In this document: positions 1 to 11,400 of the stretch, piece after piece
How the letters are laid out: each line of letters opens with the position of its first letter
Position numbering within the stretch: the first letter of the stretch is position 1
DNA from: Castor canadensis
Taxonomy: Eukaryota > Chordata > Mammalia > Rodentia > Castoridae
Reading direction: 5' to 3'
DNA length: 64,000 nucleotides
NCBI RefSeq assembly: GCF_047511655.1
Contig: NC_133387.1
Span: 140,240,853-140,304,852, forward strand
Notes under the pieces: generated by a model
Databases searched by the model: none
Seen by the model: only the letters and a program-made list of their open reading frames with translations
Told to the model about the DNA's origin: nothing
Position numbers and translations under genes: made by a program

Positions 1-375
1 ATATGGATGGCGGATGAGTAATTTTATCTCAAATTTGAATCTTGTGAATTTGATAAAACTGTACTGAGCATCTTAGGAAACACTTCAGTTTTTAGGGGGT
101 AAATGTACATGGTATATGCAACCTAGTGGTTCAGGAAGCAGAGGCACGGAAGGAAGGGAAGGGGAAGAGATAAAGCAAATGCCACCAGATGTCAGCAATT
201 GATGAATCTGAATGGAGGTATGTTCTTGTACTGTTCTTGCAACTCTTATGTAAGCTTGAGAGTGTGTACAACTTTAAATATTAAGAGTGTAGTAGATATA
301 TTTGCTAGTATGGATTCTCTAGGATATATTATTGGTTAGCCCAAAACACCCCAGGTATGCACCTCCACTTAAGTC

Positions 376-512
376 CAAATAGGAGAGAAGGATGGAAGGA
401 AGGAGTGAGGGAGAGAAGGAGGGAAGAAGGACAGAAGGAAAGAAGGAGGGAGGAGGAAGGAAGGAAGAAAGGAAGGAAGGAAGGAAAGAAGTCAGGCAGG
501 CAGACAGGCAGG
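376..512. repeat. polypurine GGAA/GGGA tract grading into CAGG repeats
   Basis: About 110 bases consist almost only of G and A (GGAAGGAAGGAGTGAGGGAG and similar), followed by (CAGG/CAGA)n. Small reading frames across it are low-complexity artefacts. Confidence 0.9.
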
Positions 513-556
513 CAATACATATACTCATTCATACAAAGCCAAAGAATAATTGTTCT

Positions 557-632
557 TTGAGCTGGGCATGGTGGTTCATGTCTGCAATCCCAAGCAGAGG
601 GCCTTATTTCAAACCCCAGTGCTGCTAATAAG
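557..632 (+). repeat. SINE fragment, B1-like head with tRNA-like end
   Basis: GAGCTGGGCATGGTGGTTCATG (7SL-like start) jumps to TTTCAAACCCCAGTGCTGC (tRNA-like box B), so the middle of a composite SINE is deleted. Confidence 0.7.
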
Positions 633-1039
633 AATTGGATAAAGGATCTTGGCATCAGCCATACCTTCTCTTGCAGCTATTTGATATTTCCATCGTAGAT
701 ACAGCCTGTTTTGTACTGTTTCATAGAACACAGATGACAGCAGGAAGGAAGGGAGGGGAAGTGATGAAGTAAACGCCCTCTTGCAGCTATCTCCCATCCA
801 AGCACTAACCAGGCCTGGCCTTGCTTAGCTTCTGAGACCAGAGTAGATTGGGTGAGCTCAGGGTAGGATGGCCATAGACTCTTGCAGCAATCTGATATTT
901 ATGGTGTATTTGCAGTGGTGTCTTTTGAAGTCACCTCTGTGGAGGTTCTGCTGGACTTGAATCCTCTAACTGCTGCTCTGCAGTGAAGCTGTCCTGTCCT
1001 TTGGTTTCTCCTAATCAAGATTCCACCACTCCCCTTTCT

Positions 1040-1130
1040 CTTCTTTCTTTCTGCAGTGCTGGGATGGAACCCAGGGCCTGGCACATGCTAGGCAAGGACC
1101 TACCACTGAGCTACACTACACCCCCAGTCC
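1040..1130 (-). repeat. ID/tRNA-like SINE, antisense
   Basis: It reads on the plus strand as the reverse complement of a tRNA-like SINE: GCTGGGATGGAACCCAGGGC, CATGCTAGGCAAGG, CTACCACTGAGCTACA. Confidence 0.75.
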
Positions 1131-1343
1131 CACACATGGGATTTCATGCTGCATTTAGTTTTCATGTCTCTTTAAGCTCTGACCTGAACAGTTCTATGTG
1201 TTTCTTTGATTTTCATGAAAATGACACTTTTCTTGAAGAGTACTGGCTAATCATTTGGAAAAATACCCCTCAGTTTGATTTTGCCTGATGTTTCCTCAGG
1301 ATTAGACTCACATTGTACATTGTAGTAAGAATATCATAGAAGT

Positions 1344-1560
1344 AGCCAGGCACCAGATGGCTCACAACTGTAATCCTAGCTACTTGGGAGACTGACATCA
1401 GGAAGATCAAGGTTTGTGGCCAGCCTAGGCAACTAGTTCCAGAGATCTTATCTCCAAAATAACCAGAGCAAAATGGACTGGAGGCGGGGCTCAAATGGCA
1501 GAGCACCTGCTTTGCAAGTGTGAAGCCTTGAGTTCAAATTCTAGTCCCAACAAAAAAGAA
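1344..1560 (+). repeat. composite SINE (B1-like plus tRNA-like)
   Basis: A 7SL-like half (TGGCTCACAACTGTAATCCTAGC) is followed by a tRNA-like half with box A (GGCTCAAATGGCAGAGCACC), box B-like AGTTCAAATTC, and a short A-tail. Confidence 0.8.
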
Positions 1561-1925
1561 ATCACAGAAGTGATACTGTGTTCTTCACTACTGCATTGTA
1601 TCGGGTGGGACATAATTTTAATTTTTCCTAACACTGGTGATTTTAACTAGGATAATGGATAAAGTGGAGTTGCCAGGTCTCTTCACTGTAGTCTTCCTTT
1701 TTGCAATCGATAAGTATTTTGCAGGGAGGACTTTGAGACTACATAAATGGTCTGTTCCCATTAAACGTTCACATACTTCTTTCAACATTAAATGTTGTTT
1801 CTTGGCTGGATTTTTCTAATATCGTTACTCTGACTGTGCTCATCAGAAGTTTTCTCCTTTCCTTATTTATTATTTTAATCAGTAGGAACTCATGAAATCT
1901 CTTCCGGCTCAGTTATTAAGTCAGT

Positions 1926-2018
1926 TTTTTTTTTTTTTTTTGGTAGAATTGGGGTTTGAACTTGGCTTCATGCTTGCTAGGCAGGTACTCTATCACAGGA
2001 ACCATGTCTCCAGCCCTA
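1926..2018 (-). repeat. tRNA-like SINE, antisense
   Basis: A T-run is followed by TTGGGGTTTGAACTTGG and CATGCTTGCTAGGCAGGTAC, ending CTCCAGCCC. Confidence 0.75.
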
Positions 2019-2636
2019 TTATTAATTTTTGAATTCAAGTTGTCCCAAGATTAGCCTGCAGGAGACCCTTCAGGCTGCCTGTGTTCACTGGACGGGTCCC
2101 CATCATTCTGACCACTCCCTACCTTTTGGCACAGCAAGGTGTTCCACACACAGCTTATAACACCCTTGCTCCAGTTCTGAAGCCAGCCAGTTCTCCAGCA
2201 GCCCTGGCTCCCCTTAATGAACACTATTTAGAAACCAAGATCTGTTTGCTGGGTGTCTTTGTGTCATTACTGGCTCCCAGGCTGTCTCCGTAAAAAGAGC
2301 ATCCACACCCACGTGTACCTCTGCATTTTGAGAATCATGATTCCACAGTAAGAATCCCAATTCTAAGCCTTTCAGAATTGACTCCAGTTTTTCCCTTTCC
2401 ATGTTTACAACCTCATCTCGAACAGTGAGACACCTGAACTGCATTATCCTCAATATACTTCCTTATTTGGTCCATGTCATGCATGTCACTGATCTGCTAT
2501 CTCTGGCCACCACCTACACACAAACACACAGAAACTCTCTTGAACTTTCTTATCCGCTTTGCCCAGACACCCCATGCCAGATCACTGCTGCCTCCCAACA
2601 TGGCCTCACCTCATGGGTTTTAGACTAAATTGCTAA

Positions 2637-2722
2637 TTTTTTTGAGGTGGGGAATTGCTTGAGTTTGAACTAGGGCTTCATGCTTGCTAGGCAGGTACTC
2701 TACTCTACCTCCTGAGTCACCG
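2637..2722 (-). repeat. tRNA-like SINE, antisense
   Basis: It is the same element type as the copy at 1926: GAGTTTGAACTAGGGCTTCA and TGCTTGCTAGGCAGGTACTC. Confidence 0.7.
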
Positions 2723-3039
2723 TCTTTATATTCTTCTGTTTACATTTAAGTATTTCAACAAATCTAAAAAGCAACCCATGTTATCTATTTGAGTCTGAGG
2801 TTTGAAGGGATATTGTTTTTCCCAATCTATTTGTTTTTTAAGCTCTGTGCTTTTCCCTGAATCCAAAAAAATTTTACTCTGCCTTACTTTTTTTGCAAAC
2901 AGTTGCACACCTGTGTATTTTCTATCTCATATTCCTTTTTTTCTTTTTGCTTGACTATATCCTTAATGTTTTCCAACAAAAAGCATGGGGCAAGCTTGAG
3001 GTTTTGAGTTTAATCCTCAGTACAGAAAAAAAAAAAAAA

Positions 3040-3383
3040 AAGAGGCGGGGCATTGGTGGCTTGTGCCTGTTATCCTAGCTACTCAGGAGCAGAGATTGGG
3101 AGGATCATGGTTTGAGGCTAGCCCAGGCAAAAAGTTCCTTAGACCCTATCTCAACCAGTAAGAAGTTGGGTGTGGTGGTGCACACCTGTTATTCCAGCTA
3201 TGGAGGAAGTGCAGATAGGAAGATTGCAGTCCAGGCCCAACCAGACAAAAATGCAAGAAGCTAGCAGATAAATACCTAAAGCAAAAGAGGCTAGCTGGGA
3301 GTGTGGCTCAAGTGGTAGAGCGCCTGCATACAAAGTGCAAGGGCCTGAGTTCAAACCCCAGTTCTGCAAAAAACAATCAAAAA
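3040..3383 (+). repeat. trimeric SINE (two B1-like units plus tRNA-like unit)
   Basis: The first 7SL-like unit starts at 3040 and the second (GGTGTGGTGGTGCACACCTG) near 3167. The tRNA-like unit (GTGGCTCAAGTGGTAGAGCG, GAGTTCAAACCCCAG) runs from 3296. A tRNA-like tail fragment with an A-run (2984-3040) precedes it. Confidence 0.8.
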
Positions 3384-3859
3384 CAAGCCTGAATAGTAAA
3401 TGCCTGAGAAAGCCTTCTAATAGCTGGGTTCAAACGCCTCCCTTTGTTTTCTTGCTGCTTCCAAGATGGTATACAAGTGAGAATTCTGATGCCAGTCTCA
3501 CTTTTTTATCACACTAAAATGTGGCATTCAATGAATTTTGTTTCCTTCCTTCCTTCTGGTTCTTTCATTCTGAAACTTCTATTATTCTATGATCAAGAAA
3601 ATACTGTGTATCTACTTTGTGCCAGTCATTGTGCTAGGTGTATAATGATACAAACTTTATTAACAACAAAATACAGGTCTTTATTCCCATACAGTTTACA
3701 AGGTATTGACTCCTTGGATCTATTCTGTGCTTCCAGTACTTCCTACCTCTTATCCAGGCACTTGTATATGACTGAGCACTTGCATGACTGCATGGATTCT
3801 TTGATGCTTGTTTCACATTTGATGCTTGTGGCTACTTCTTACACCCATAATCATAGTTT

Positions 3860-3946
3860 TTCTTTTTTTTTCAGAGCTAGAGATAGAAGCCAGGACCTCC
3901 TACACGCTAGGCAAGTGCTCTACCACTGACCTACATCCTTAATCCC
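3860..3946 (-). repeat. tRNA-like SINE, antisense
   Basis: A T-rich head is followed by CTACACGCTAGGCAAGTGCT and CTACCACTGACCTACATCC. Confidence 0.7.
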
Positions 3947-4165
3947 GTTTCTTAGTTTGACTCTTAAAGAATAACCTAAAAGTGTCTTCTAATGTTGAGA
4001 TGAATACGTGGTAGACTTACACACTTTGATGTACACTCATGGATGAAGCTACAAGATAAAAATTCTTTTGTAGATAAAAATCTGATTATAAATATGTGCT
4101 CTTAATGTATTTTAATGCTGTCAGTATGTATGCCACATATACATACACACACTGAACATATGACA

Positions 4166-4222
4166 CAATTGGTAGGTATACCTACCAATTGATGTAGAAA
4201 AAATATATTTTTTTCTACATCA
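4166..4222. repeat. two abutting perfect palindromes
   Basis: Bases 4166-4191 form a perfect 26-bp palindrome with no loop (arms CAATTGGTAGGTA). It shares two bases with a second inverted repeat, 4190-4203 against 4209-4222 (arm TGATGTAGAAAAAA, 5-base loop TATAT). I do not recognise a transposon family. Confidence 0.85.
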
Positions 4223-4330
4223 CACTGCACCTCACCCCTTTGACATATTACTATAGGAAAATAATTAAACTACTGGACATCTTTTCTGTAAAATGGGATT
4301 TAATAAAATTGTTGCAAAAATTTAATGGGA

Positions 4331-4410
4331 TGGCTGGGAGTGTAGCTCTGTGGTAGAGTGCCAGCTTAGCATCCATGAGATCCTGGCTTCAATTCCTAGC
4401 ATCACCCACA
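4331..4410 (+). repeat. ID/tRNA-like SINE
   Basis: It contains GGCTGGGAGTGTAGCTCTGTGG, then TTCAATTCCTAGCATCAC. It is a monomer of the tRNA-like type. Confidence 0.8.
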
Positions 4411-4867
4411 GTTTAATGGGAAAATGCATGTCAAATAGTTAACATGGTGGTGCAGGCTCAATTCATGATAGATAATAAGTGTGCTTATTATCTACTGTAT
4501 TATGAATCTTCCCTCTGCTGGTAACACTCCTAGATCTTTGATAGTTCATTTCTCTGTATTTAGGTCTTACTCAGTTTCTTCCTCTGGCTTTTCTGTCTAG
4601 CCCTGTCTGAATCACACTATACCGTCTCCCATCTAGCCCTCATCACACTTTCTTCAAAGCATTTATTACTACTCACAATTCTGTTTTTCTATTTGCTTAT
4701 TTTTCTTCACTCTCAGAGTGTTTTCTAGTCCCCATGTCCTTCTGTCTTCACTGGAATGGCCAAGGAAAGATGTTACCAAAGAACCTAATAGTTGAGGAAC
4801 TCTATTGAATCCTCAGTACTTCAATCATGGCACTTTCACACCACCACCAGAATATAAATAATGTTAG

Positions 4868-4940
4868 AGAGAGTTGCCTAATGAGCCAAAGTCACTCATG
4901 GAATAAGTGGCAGAGTAAGAATGAAAGCCCAAATCTATCC
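4868..4940 (+). repeat. possible MIR fragment
   Basis: CCAAAGTCACTCATGGAATA and AGTGGCAGAGTAAGAATG resemble the core of the ancient MIR SINE. The match is weak. Confidence 0.35.
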
Positions 4941-5204
4941 ACCTCCATTTTGCAATTCACTGCATATGGGTATTATAAAATACAGCTGCTACAGAACTGA
5001 AAGCCCCATTGTTATCAGTGCTGTCACAGTCCAGTGGATGGATTTACACATGTTCAACACAAATGAAAAGATCATTCAGATCCTTAGCCCGTTCTTAAGA
5101 TTGGGGCTTTTGACCGAGTCGTATTTCTTTATCCAAGTCTTTTCACATACAGACTGTTTCCAAGAATTTGAACTTCCTCCCATTCATGTGTTATCTTTCC
5201 ATTG

Positions 5205-5645
5205 CTAAGAGTGTACTCTGAAGCACAAATGCTTTCAATTCTGATGAAGTTTGAGTTGCCAATCTTTTCCTGTGGCTTTTTGTGCTGCTAGTGTCACATT
5301 AAAAGAATCTATTTCCTAATCCAAGATCAAAAAGATTTACTCTAGCTTTTTTATTAGCTTTTTGTAACTTTAGCTCTCACATTTAGTTGTTTAAAAAAAT
5401 CTACTTTAACTTTTAGATACAGTGAAAAGCTCCAATTTCATTCTTTTGCATGTGGCTATCCTGTTGTCCCAGAGTTGTTTGAGAAAACTATTCTTTCTTC
5501 ATTGTTCTCATCTTGATTGTTTCAGCTTCACTGAAAATCAATGACTTTAATTAGGAGGATGTTTCTGTACTCTTATTTCTACTTTACTGATGTGTATGTC
5601 TATCACTATAACATAGATCTTGATTACTATAGTTTTGTAAGGGAA
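5205..5645 (-). repeat. ancient L1 ORF2 fragment, antisense
   Basis: TTCATTCTTTTGCATGTGGC, TATCCTGTTGTCCCAG and CTTGATTACTATAGTTTTG match the antisense of the ORF2 C-terminal half seen in the younger L1 copies of this window, but with heavy divergence and deletions. Confidence 0.7.
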
Positions 5646-6038
5646 GGAATATTTTAATAGCATTTTAAGATAGTTGTGAATATTCTTGAGAAGAGCCAAA
5701 ATCAGACAAATGGTAGTGTCCTAAAGGTCAACTCCATGTAGAATTTGAAATCCTATAAGCACACTTTTTCAATTGTTAAATTATACATTTGGAAAATGCT
5801 AATTGTGCAGACCTTTCAACTGGACACTATCAAGAAAATCAGTTTTTAATATCACCACTAATTTCATTATAAAAATGGGTGCTAACATGCTATTGGTGTT
5901 AAGAGTCAAGTTGTCCAAAATTTGTTTTTGCTTGGAGGCTCAAATTTGAGTGTTAGCCCCAGGTACTATGAAGTCTTCTGCTGAATACTCATGTGAGGTT
6001 TGTCTGCTAGGCACCTTTTCAAATGGAAATGATCCACA
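5646..6038. other. intergenic, nothing recognised
   Basis: The stretch is AT-rich unique-looking sequence with no open frame of note and no recognisable repeat. Confidence 0.4.
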
Positions 6039-6128
6039 GGGCTGGGGATGTAGCTCAGTGGTAAAGGGCTTGCCTCACGTGTGAGAACCTGGGTTCCATT
6101 CCCAGCACCACAAAAAACAAAAAAATCA
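6039..6128 (+). repeat. ID/tRNA-like SINE
   Basis: GGGCTGGGGATGTAGCTCAG (box A region) is followed by GGGTTCCATTCCCAGCACC (box B) and an A-rich tail. It is one of the best-preserved monomers here. Confidence 0.85.
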
Positions 6129-6272
6129 GTAACTACCATCAAAACCCCCAAACAATAAACAAAAGACATGATCATAAAAAAGTGATCACCTATGCTTGTA
6201 ACTTACACTGTGTAAATGCTTTTCCTTGTGATAATATCTGGATATATAGCACAAGTGCTTTATATGCATTTA

Positions 6273-6360
6273 TCTTTTTTTCTGGCAGTACTGGGGTTTG
6301 AACTCAGGGCCTCATGCTTGCTAGGCAGGAATTCTACCACTTGAGTCACCAGCCCTGTGC
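6273..6360 (-). repeat. tRNA-like SINE, antisense
   Basis: It contains GTACTGGGGTTTGAACTCAG, GGCCTCATGCTTGCTAGGC and CTACCACTTGAGTCACC. Confidence 0.8.
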
Positions 6361-6582
6361 CACTTCTTTTTGTTTCATAGAACAATAACAAAGACACATA
6401 GTCAAGGGTCAAGATTAATTACAAATTAATATATTGAATTTTTTTATAAAAATAAAATTATATTTTATTTTTGATAATTCAAAAGTAAAATAAGAATTTT
6501 AAAAATCTAATACCTTAGAAATCAGAAAGTCAGTAAATTATCCTAATGTAAGAATTGACTAAGTACCTAATACTGAGTGCAG

Positions 6583-7842
6583 TTTTTTTTTTTTTTTCAT
6601 TTTTCTTTTATTATTCATATGTGCATACAAGGCTTGGTTCATTTCTCCCCCCTGCCCCCACCCCCTCCCTTACCACCCACTCCGCCCCCTCCCTCTCCCC
6701 CCCCTCAATACCCAGCAGAAACTATTTTGCCCTTATCTCTAATTTTGTTGTAGAGAGAGTATAAGCAATAATAGGAAGGAACAAGGGGTTTTGCTGGTTG
6801 AGATAAGGATAGCTATACAGGGCATTGACTCACATTGATTTCCTGTGCGTGGGTGTTACCTTCTAGGTTAATTCTTTTTGATCTCACCTTTTCTCTAGTT
6901 CCTGTTCCCCTTTTCCTATTGGCCTCAGTTGCTTTAAGGTATCTGCTTTAGTTTCTCTGCATTAAGGGCAACAAATGCTAGCTAGTTTTTTAGGTGTCTT
7001 ACCTATCTTCACCCCTCCCTTGTGTGCTCTCGCTTTTATCATGTGCTCATAGTCCAATCCCCTTGTTGTGTTTGCCCTTGATCTAATGTCCACATATGAG
7101 GGAGAACATACGATTTTTGGTCTTTTGAGCCAGGCTAACCTCACTCAGAATGATGTTCTCCAATTCCATCCATTTACCAGCGAATGGTAACATTTCGTTC
7201 TTCTTCATGGCTGCATAAAATTCCATTGTGTATAGATACCACATTTTCTTAATCCATTCGTCAGTGCTGGGGCATCTTGGCTGTTTCCATAACTTGGCTA
7301 TTGTGAATAGTGCCGCAATAAGCATGGGTGTGCAGGTGCCTCTGGAGTAACAGTCTTTTGGGTATATCCCCAAGAGTGGTATTGCTGGATCAAATGGTAG
7401 ATCGATGTCCAGCTTTTTAAGTAGCCTCCAAATTTTTTTCCAGAGTGGTTGTACTAGTCTACATTCCCACCAACAGTGTAAGAGTGTTCCTTTTTCCCCG
7501 CATCCTCGCCAACACCTGTTGTTGGTGGTGTTGCTGATGATGGCTATTCTAACAGGGGTGAGGTGGAATCTTAGTGTGGTTTTAATTTGCATTTCCTTTA
7601 TTGCTAGAGATGGTGAGCATTTTTTCATGTGTTTTCTGGCCATTTGAATTTCTTCTTTTGAGAAAGTTCTGTTTAGTTCACTTGCCCATTTCTTTATTGG
7701 TTCATTAGTTTTAGGAGAATTTAGTTTTTTAAGTTTCCTGTATATTCTGGTTATCAGTCCTTTGATGTATAATTGGCAAATATTTTCTCCCACTCTGTGG
7801 GTGTTCTCTTCAGTTTAGAGACCATTTCTTTTGATGAACAGA
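6583..7842 (-). mobile_element. L1 copy 1: young, 5'-truncated 3' end
   Basis: On the minus strand this is the last 236 or so codons of L1 ORF2 (7793 to 7083, ending [11 protein letters not shown]), then a 3' UTR with a G-rich polypurine block (6716-6646) and AATAATAAAAG plus A-tail at 6583. The 5' end is cut at the AAGCTTC of ORF2, next to a 20-base T run. It carries GAACCAAG before the tail, a marker shared with copies 2 and 6. It lies in direct orientation about 85 bp from copy 2. Confidence 0.9.
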
Positions 7843-8419
7843 AGCTTTTTTTTTTTTTTTTTTTTAAGATTCTTAAGGCTTCTTACTTAGTATTCTTTTA
7901 GTTTCCTTAATTTTTAGTTTTTATATATTTTTTTTTATTTTTCTTTTATTATTCATATGTGCATACAAGGCTTGGTTTATTTCTCCCCCCTGCCCCCACC
8001 CCCTCCCTTACCACCCACTCCACCCCCTCCCACTCCCCCCCTCAATACCCAGCAGAAACTATTTTGCCCTTATCTCTAATTTTGTTGTAGAGAGAGTATA
8101 AGCAATAATAGGAAGGATCAAGAGGTTTTGCTGGTTGAGATAAGGATAGCTATACAGGGCATTGACTCACATTGATTTCCTGTGCGTGGGTGTTACCTTC
8201 TAGGTTAATTCTTTTTGATCTCACCTTTTCTCTAGTTCCTGGTCCCCTTTTCCTATTGGCCTCAGTTGCTTTAAGGTATCTGCTTTAGTTTCTCTGCATT
8301 AAGGGCAACAAATGCTAGCTAGTTTTTTAGGTGTCTTACCTATCCTCACCCCTCCCTTGTGTGCTCTCGCTTTTATCATGTGCTCAAAGTCCAATCCCCT
8401 TGTTGTGTTTGCCCTTGAT

Positions 8420-11400
8420 CTAATGTCCACATATGAGGGAGAACATACGATTTTTGGTCTTTTGAGCCAGGCTAACCTCACTCAGAATGATGTTCTCCAA
8501 TTCCATCCATTTACCAGCGAATGATAACATTTCGTTCTTCTTCATGGCTGCATAAAATTCCATTGTGTATAGATACCACATTTTCTTAATCCATTCGTCA
8601 GTGGTGGGGCATCTTGGCTGTTTCCATAACTTGGCTATTGTGAATAGTGCCGCAATAAACATGGATGTGCAGGTGCCTCTGGAGTAACAGTCTTTTGGGT
8701 ATATCCCCAAGAGTGGTATTGCTGGATCAAATGGTAGATCGATGTCCTGCTTTTTAAGTAGCCTCCAAATTTTTTTCCAGAGTGGTTGTACTAGTCTACA
8801 TTCCCACCAACAGTGTAAGAGGGTTCCTTTTTCCCCGCATCCTCGCCAACACCTGTTGTTGGTGGTGTTGCTGATGATGGCTATTCTAACAGGGGTGAGG
8901 TGGAATCTTAGTGTGGTTTTAATTTGCATTTCCTTTATTGCTAGAGATGGTGAGCATTTTTTCATGTGTTTTCTGGCCATTTGAATTTCTTCTTTTGAGA
9001 AAGTTCTGTTTAGTTCACATGCCCATTTCTTTATTGGTTCATTAGTTTTGGGAGAATTTAGTTTTTTAAGTTCCCTGTATATTCTGGTTATCAGTCCTTT
9101 GTCTGATGTATAGTTGGCAAATATTTTCTCCCACTCTGTGGGTGTTCTCTTCAGTTTAGAGACCATTTCTTTTGATGAACAGAAGCTTTTTAGTTTTATG
9201 AGGTCCCATTTATCTATGCTATCTCTTAGTTGCTGTGCTGCTGGGGTTTCATTGAGAAAGTTCTTACCTATACCTGCTAACTCCAGAGTATTTCCTACTC
9301 TTTCTTGTATCAACTTAAGAGTTTGGGGTCTGATATTAAGATCCTTGATCCATTTTGAGTTAATCTTGGTATAGGGTGATATACATGGATCTAGTTTCAG
9401 TTTTTTGCAGACTGCTAACCAGTTTTCCCAGCAGTTTTTGTTGAAGAGGCTGCTATTTCTCCATCGTATATTTTTAGCTCCTTTGTCAAAGATAAGTTGC
9501 TTATAGTTGTGTGGCTTCATATCTGGATCCTCTATTCTTGAACAGAAGCTTTTTAGTTTTATGAGGTCCCATTTATCTATGCTATCTCTTAGTTGCTGTG
9601 CTGCTGGAGTTTCATTGAGAAAGTTCTTACCTATACCTACTAACTCCAGAGTATTTCCTACTCTTTCTTGTATCAGCTTAAGAGTTTGGGGTCTGATATT
9701 AAGATCCTTGATCCATTTTGAGTTAATCTTGGTATAGGGTGATATACATGGATCTAGTTTCAGTTTTTTGCAGACTGCTAACCAGTTTTCCCAGCAGTTT
9801 TTGTTGAAGAGGCTGCTATTTCTCCATCGTATATTTTTAGCTTCTTTGTCAAAGATAAGTTGCTCATAGTTGTGTGGCTTCATATCTGGATCCTCTATTC
9901 TGTTCCATTGGTCTTCATGTCTGTTTTTGTAGCAGTACCATGCTGTTTTTATTATTGCTTTGTAATATAGTTTGAAGTCAGGTATTGTGATACCTCCTGC
10001 ATTGTTCTTTTGACTGAGTATTGCCTTGGCTATTCGTGGCCTCTTGTGTTTCCATATAAATTTAATAGTAGATTTTTCAATCTCTTTAATGAATGTCATT
10101 GGAATTTTGATGGGAATTGCATTAAACATGTAGATTACTTTTGGGAATATCGACATTTTTACTATGTTGATTCTACCAATCCATAAGCATGGGAGATCTC
10201 TCCACTTTCTATAGTCTTCCTCAATCTCTTTCTTCAGAAGTGTATAGTTTTCCTTGTAGAGGTCTTTCACATCTTTTGTTAGGTTTACACCTAGGTATTT
10301 GATTTTGTTTGAGGCCATTGTAAATGGAATTGTTTTCATACATTCTTTTTCCGTTTGCTCATTGTTAGTGTATAGAAATGCTAATGACTTTTCTATGTTG
10401 ATTTTATATCCTGCTACCTTGCTATAGCTATTGATGATGTCTAGAAGCTTCTGAGTAGAGTTTTTTGGGTCTTTAAGGTATAGGATCATGTCGTCTGCAA
10501 ATAGGGATATTTTGACAGTTTCTTTACCTATTTGTATTCCTTTTATTCCTTCTTCTTGCCTAATTGCTCTGGCTAGGAATTCCAGTACTATGTTGAATAG
10601 GAGTGGAGATAGTGGGCATCCTTGTCTGGTTTCTGATTTTAGAGGGAATGGTTTTAATTTTTCTCCATTAAGTATAATGCTGGCTGTAGGTTTGTCATAT
10701 ATAGCTTTTATAATGTTGAGGAACTTTCCTTCTATTCCTAGTTTTCTTAGAGCTTTTATCATGAAATGACGTTGGATCTTATCAAAGGCTTTTTCTGCAT
10801 CTATTGAGATGATCAAGTGGTTTTTGTCTTTGCTTCTGTTAATGTGGTTTATTACGTTTATTGATTTTCGTATGTTGAACCACCCCTGCATCCTTGGGAT
10901 GAAGCCTACCTGGTCGTGGTGAATAATCTTGTTGATGTGTTGCTGAATTCGGTTTGCCATTATGAGGATTTTTGCATCAATGTTCATTAAGGAGATTGGC
11001 CTATAGTTCTCCTTTTTGGAGGTGTCTTTGCCTGGTTTTGGGATAAGTGTAATACTGGCTTCATAAAATGTGTTTGGCAGTTTTCCTTCCCTTTCTATTT
11101 CGTGGAACAGTTTAAGGAGGGTTGGTATCAGTTCTTCTTTAAAGGTCTGATAGAATTCATCAGAGAATCCATCAGCTCCTGGACTTTTCTTTTTGGGGAG
11201 ACTCTTGATTGCTGCTTCAATTTCATTTTGTGTTACAGGTCTATTCAGGTGATTAATTTCCTCTTGGTTCAGTTTTGGATGATCATATGTATCTAGAAAT
11301 CTGTCCATTTCTTTTAGATTTTCAAATTTATTTGAAAATCTAATGATGATCCATTCTTCATTAAGTAATGAGTTATTTAGTTTCCAGCTGTTTCCATGTT

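Larger units (their letters stand above)
1..4165. other. intergenic DNA downstream of TRPM7
   Basis: I see no coding exon. The stretch holds a polypurine tract, SINE copies listed separately, and sequence at about 2050-2600 that resembles an ancient interspersed repeat (phrases such as GAAACCAAGATCTG and CGAACAGTGAGACACC recall an old L1 3' region). I looked for USP50, the gene downstream of TRPM7 in human, and did not recognise any of its exons. Confidence 0.5.

Noticed and set aside
319..655. several short frames over the GGAA tract
   Set aside because: They are low-complexity translations (Ser/Leu/Pro or Arg/Glu/Gly runs) of a polypurine tract.
2214..2453. 79-codon minus-strand frame
   Set aside because: It lies in sequence resembling an old L1 3' region. 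It has no motif and no splice context.
1..5000. USP50, the expected downstream neighbour of TRPM7
   Set aside because: No ubiquitin-protease motif or recognisable exon was found. It probably lies outside the window.
6039..6128. a tRNA gene (box A and box B present)
   Set aside because: The A-tail, divergence and many sister copies show that it is a tRNA-derived SINE. No acceptor stem closes.
8420..11308. 962-codon open frame as a host gene
   Set aside because: It is L1 ORF2 ([21 protein letters not shown]-terminal SLICGH) with L1 3' UTR behind it and upstream stops in the same frame.
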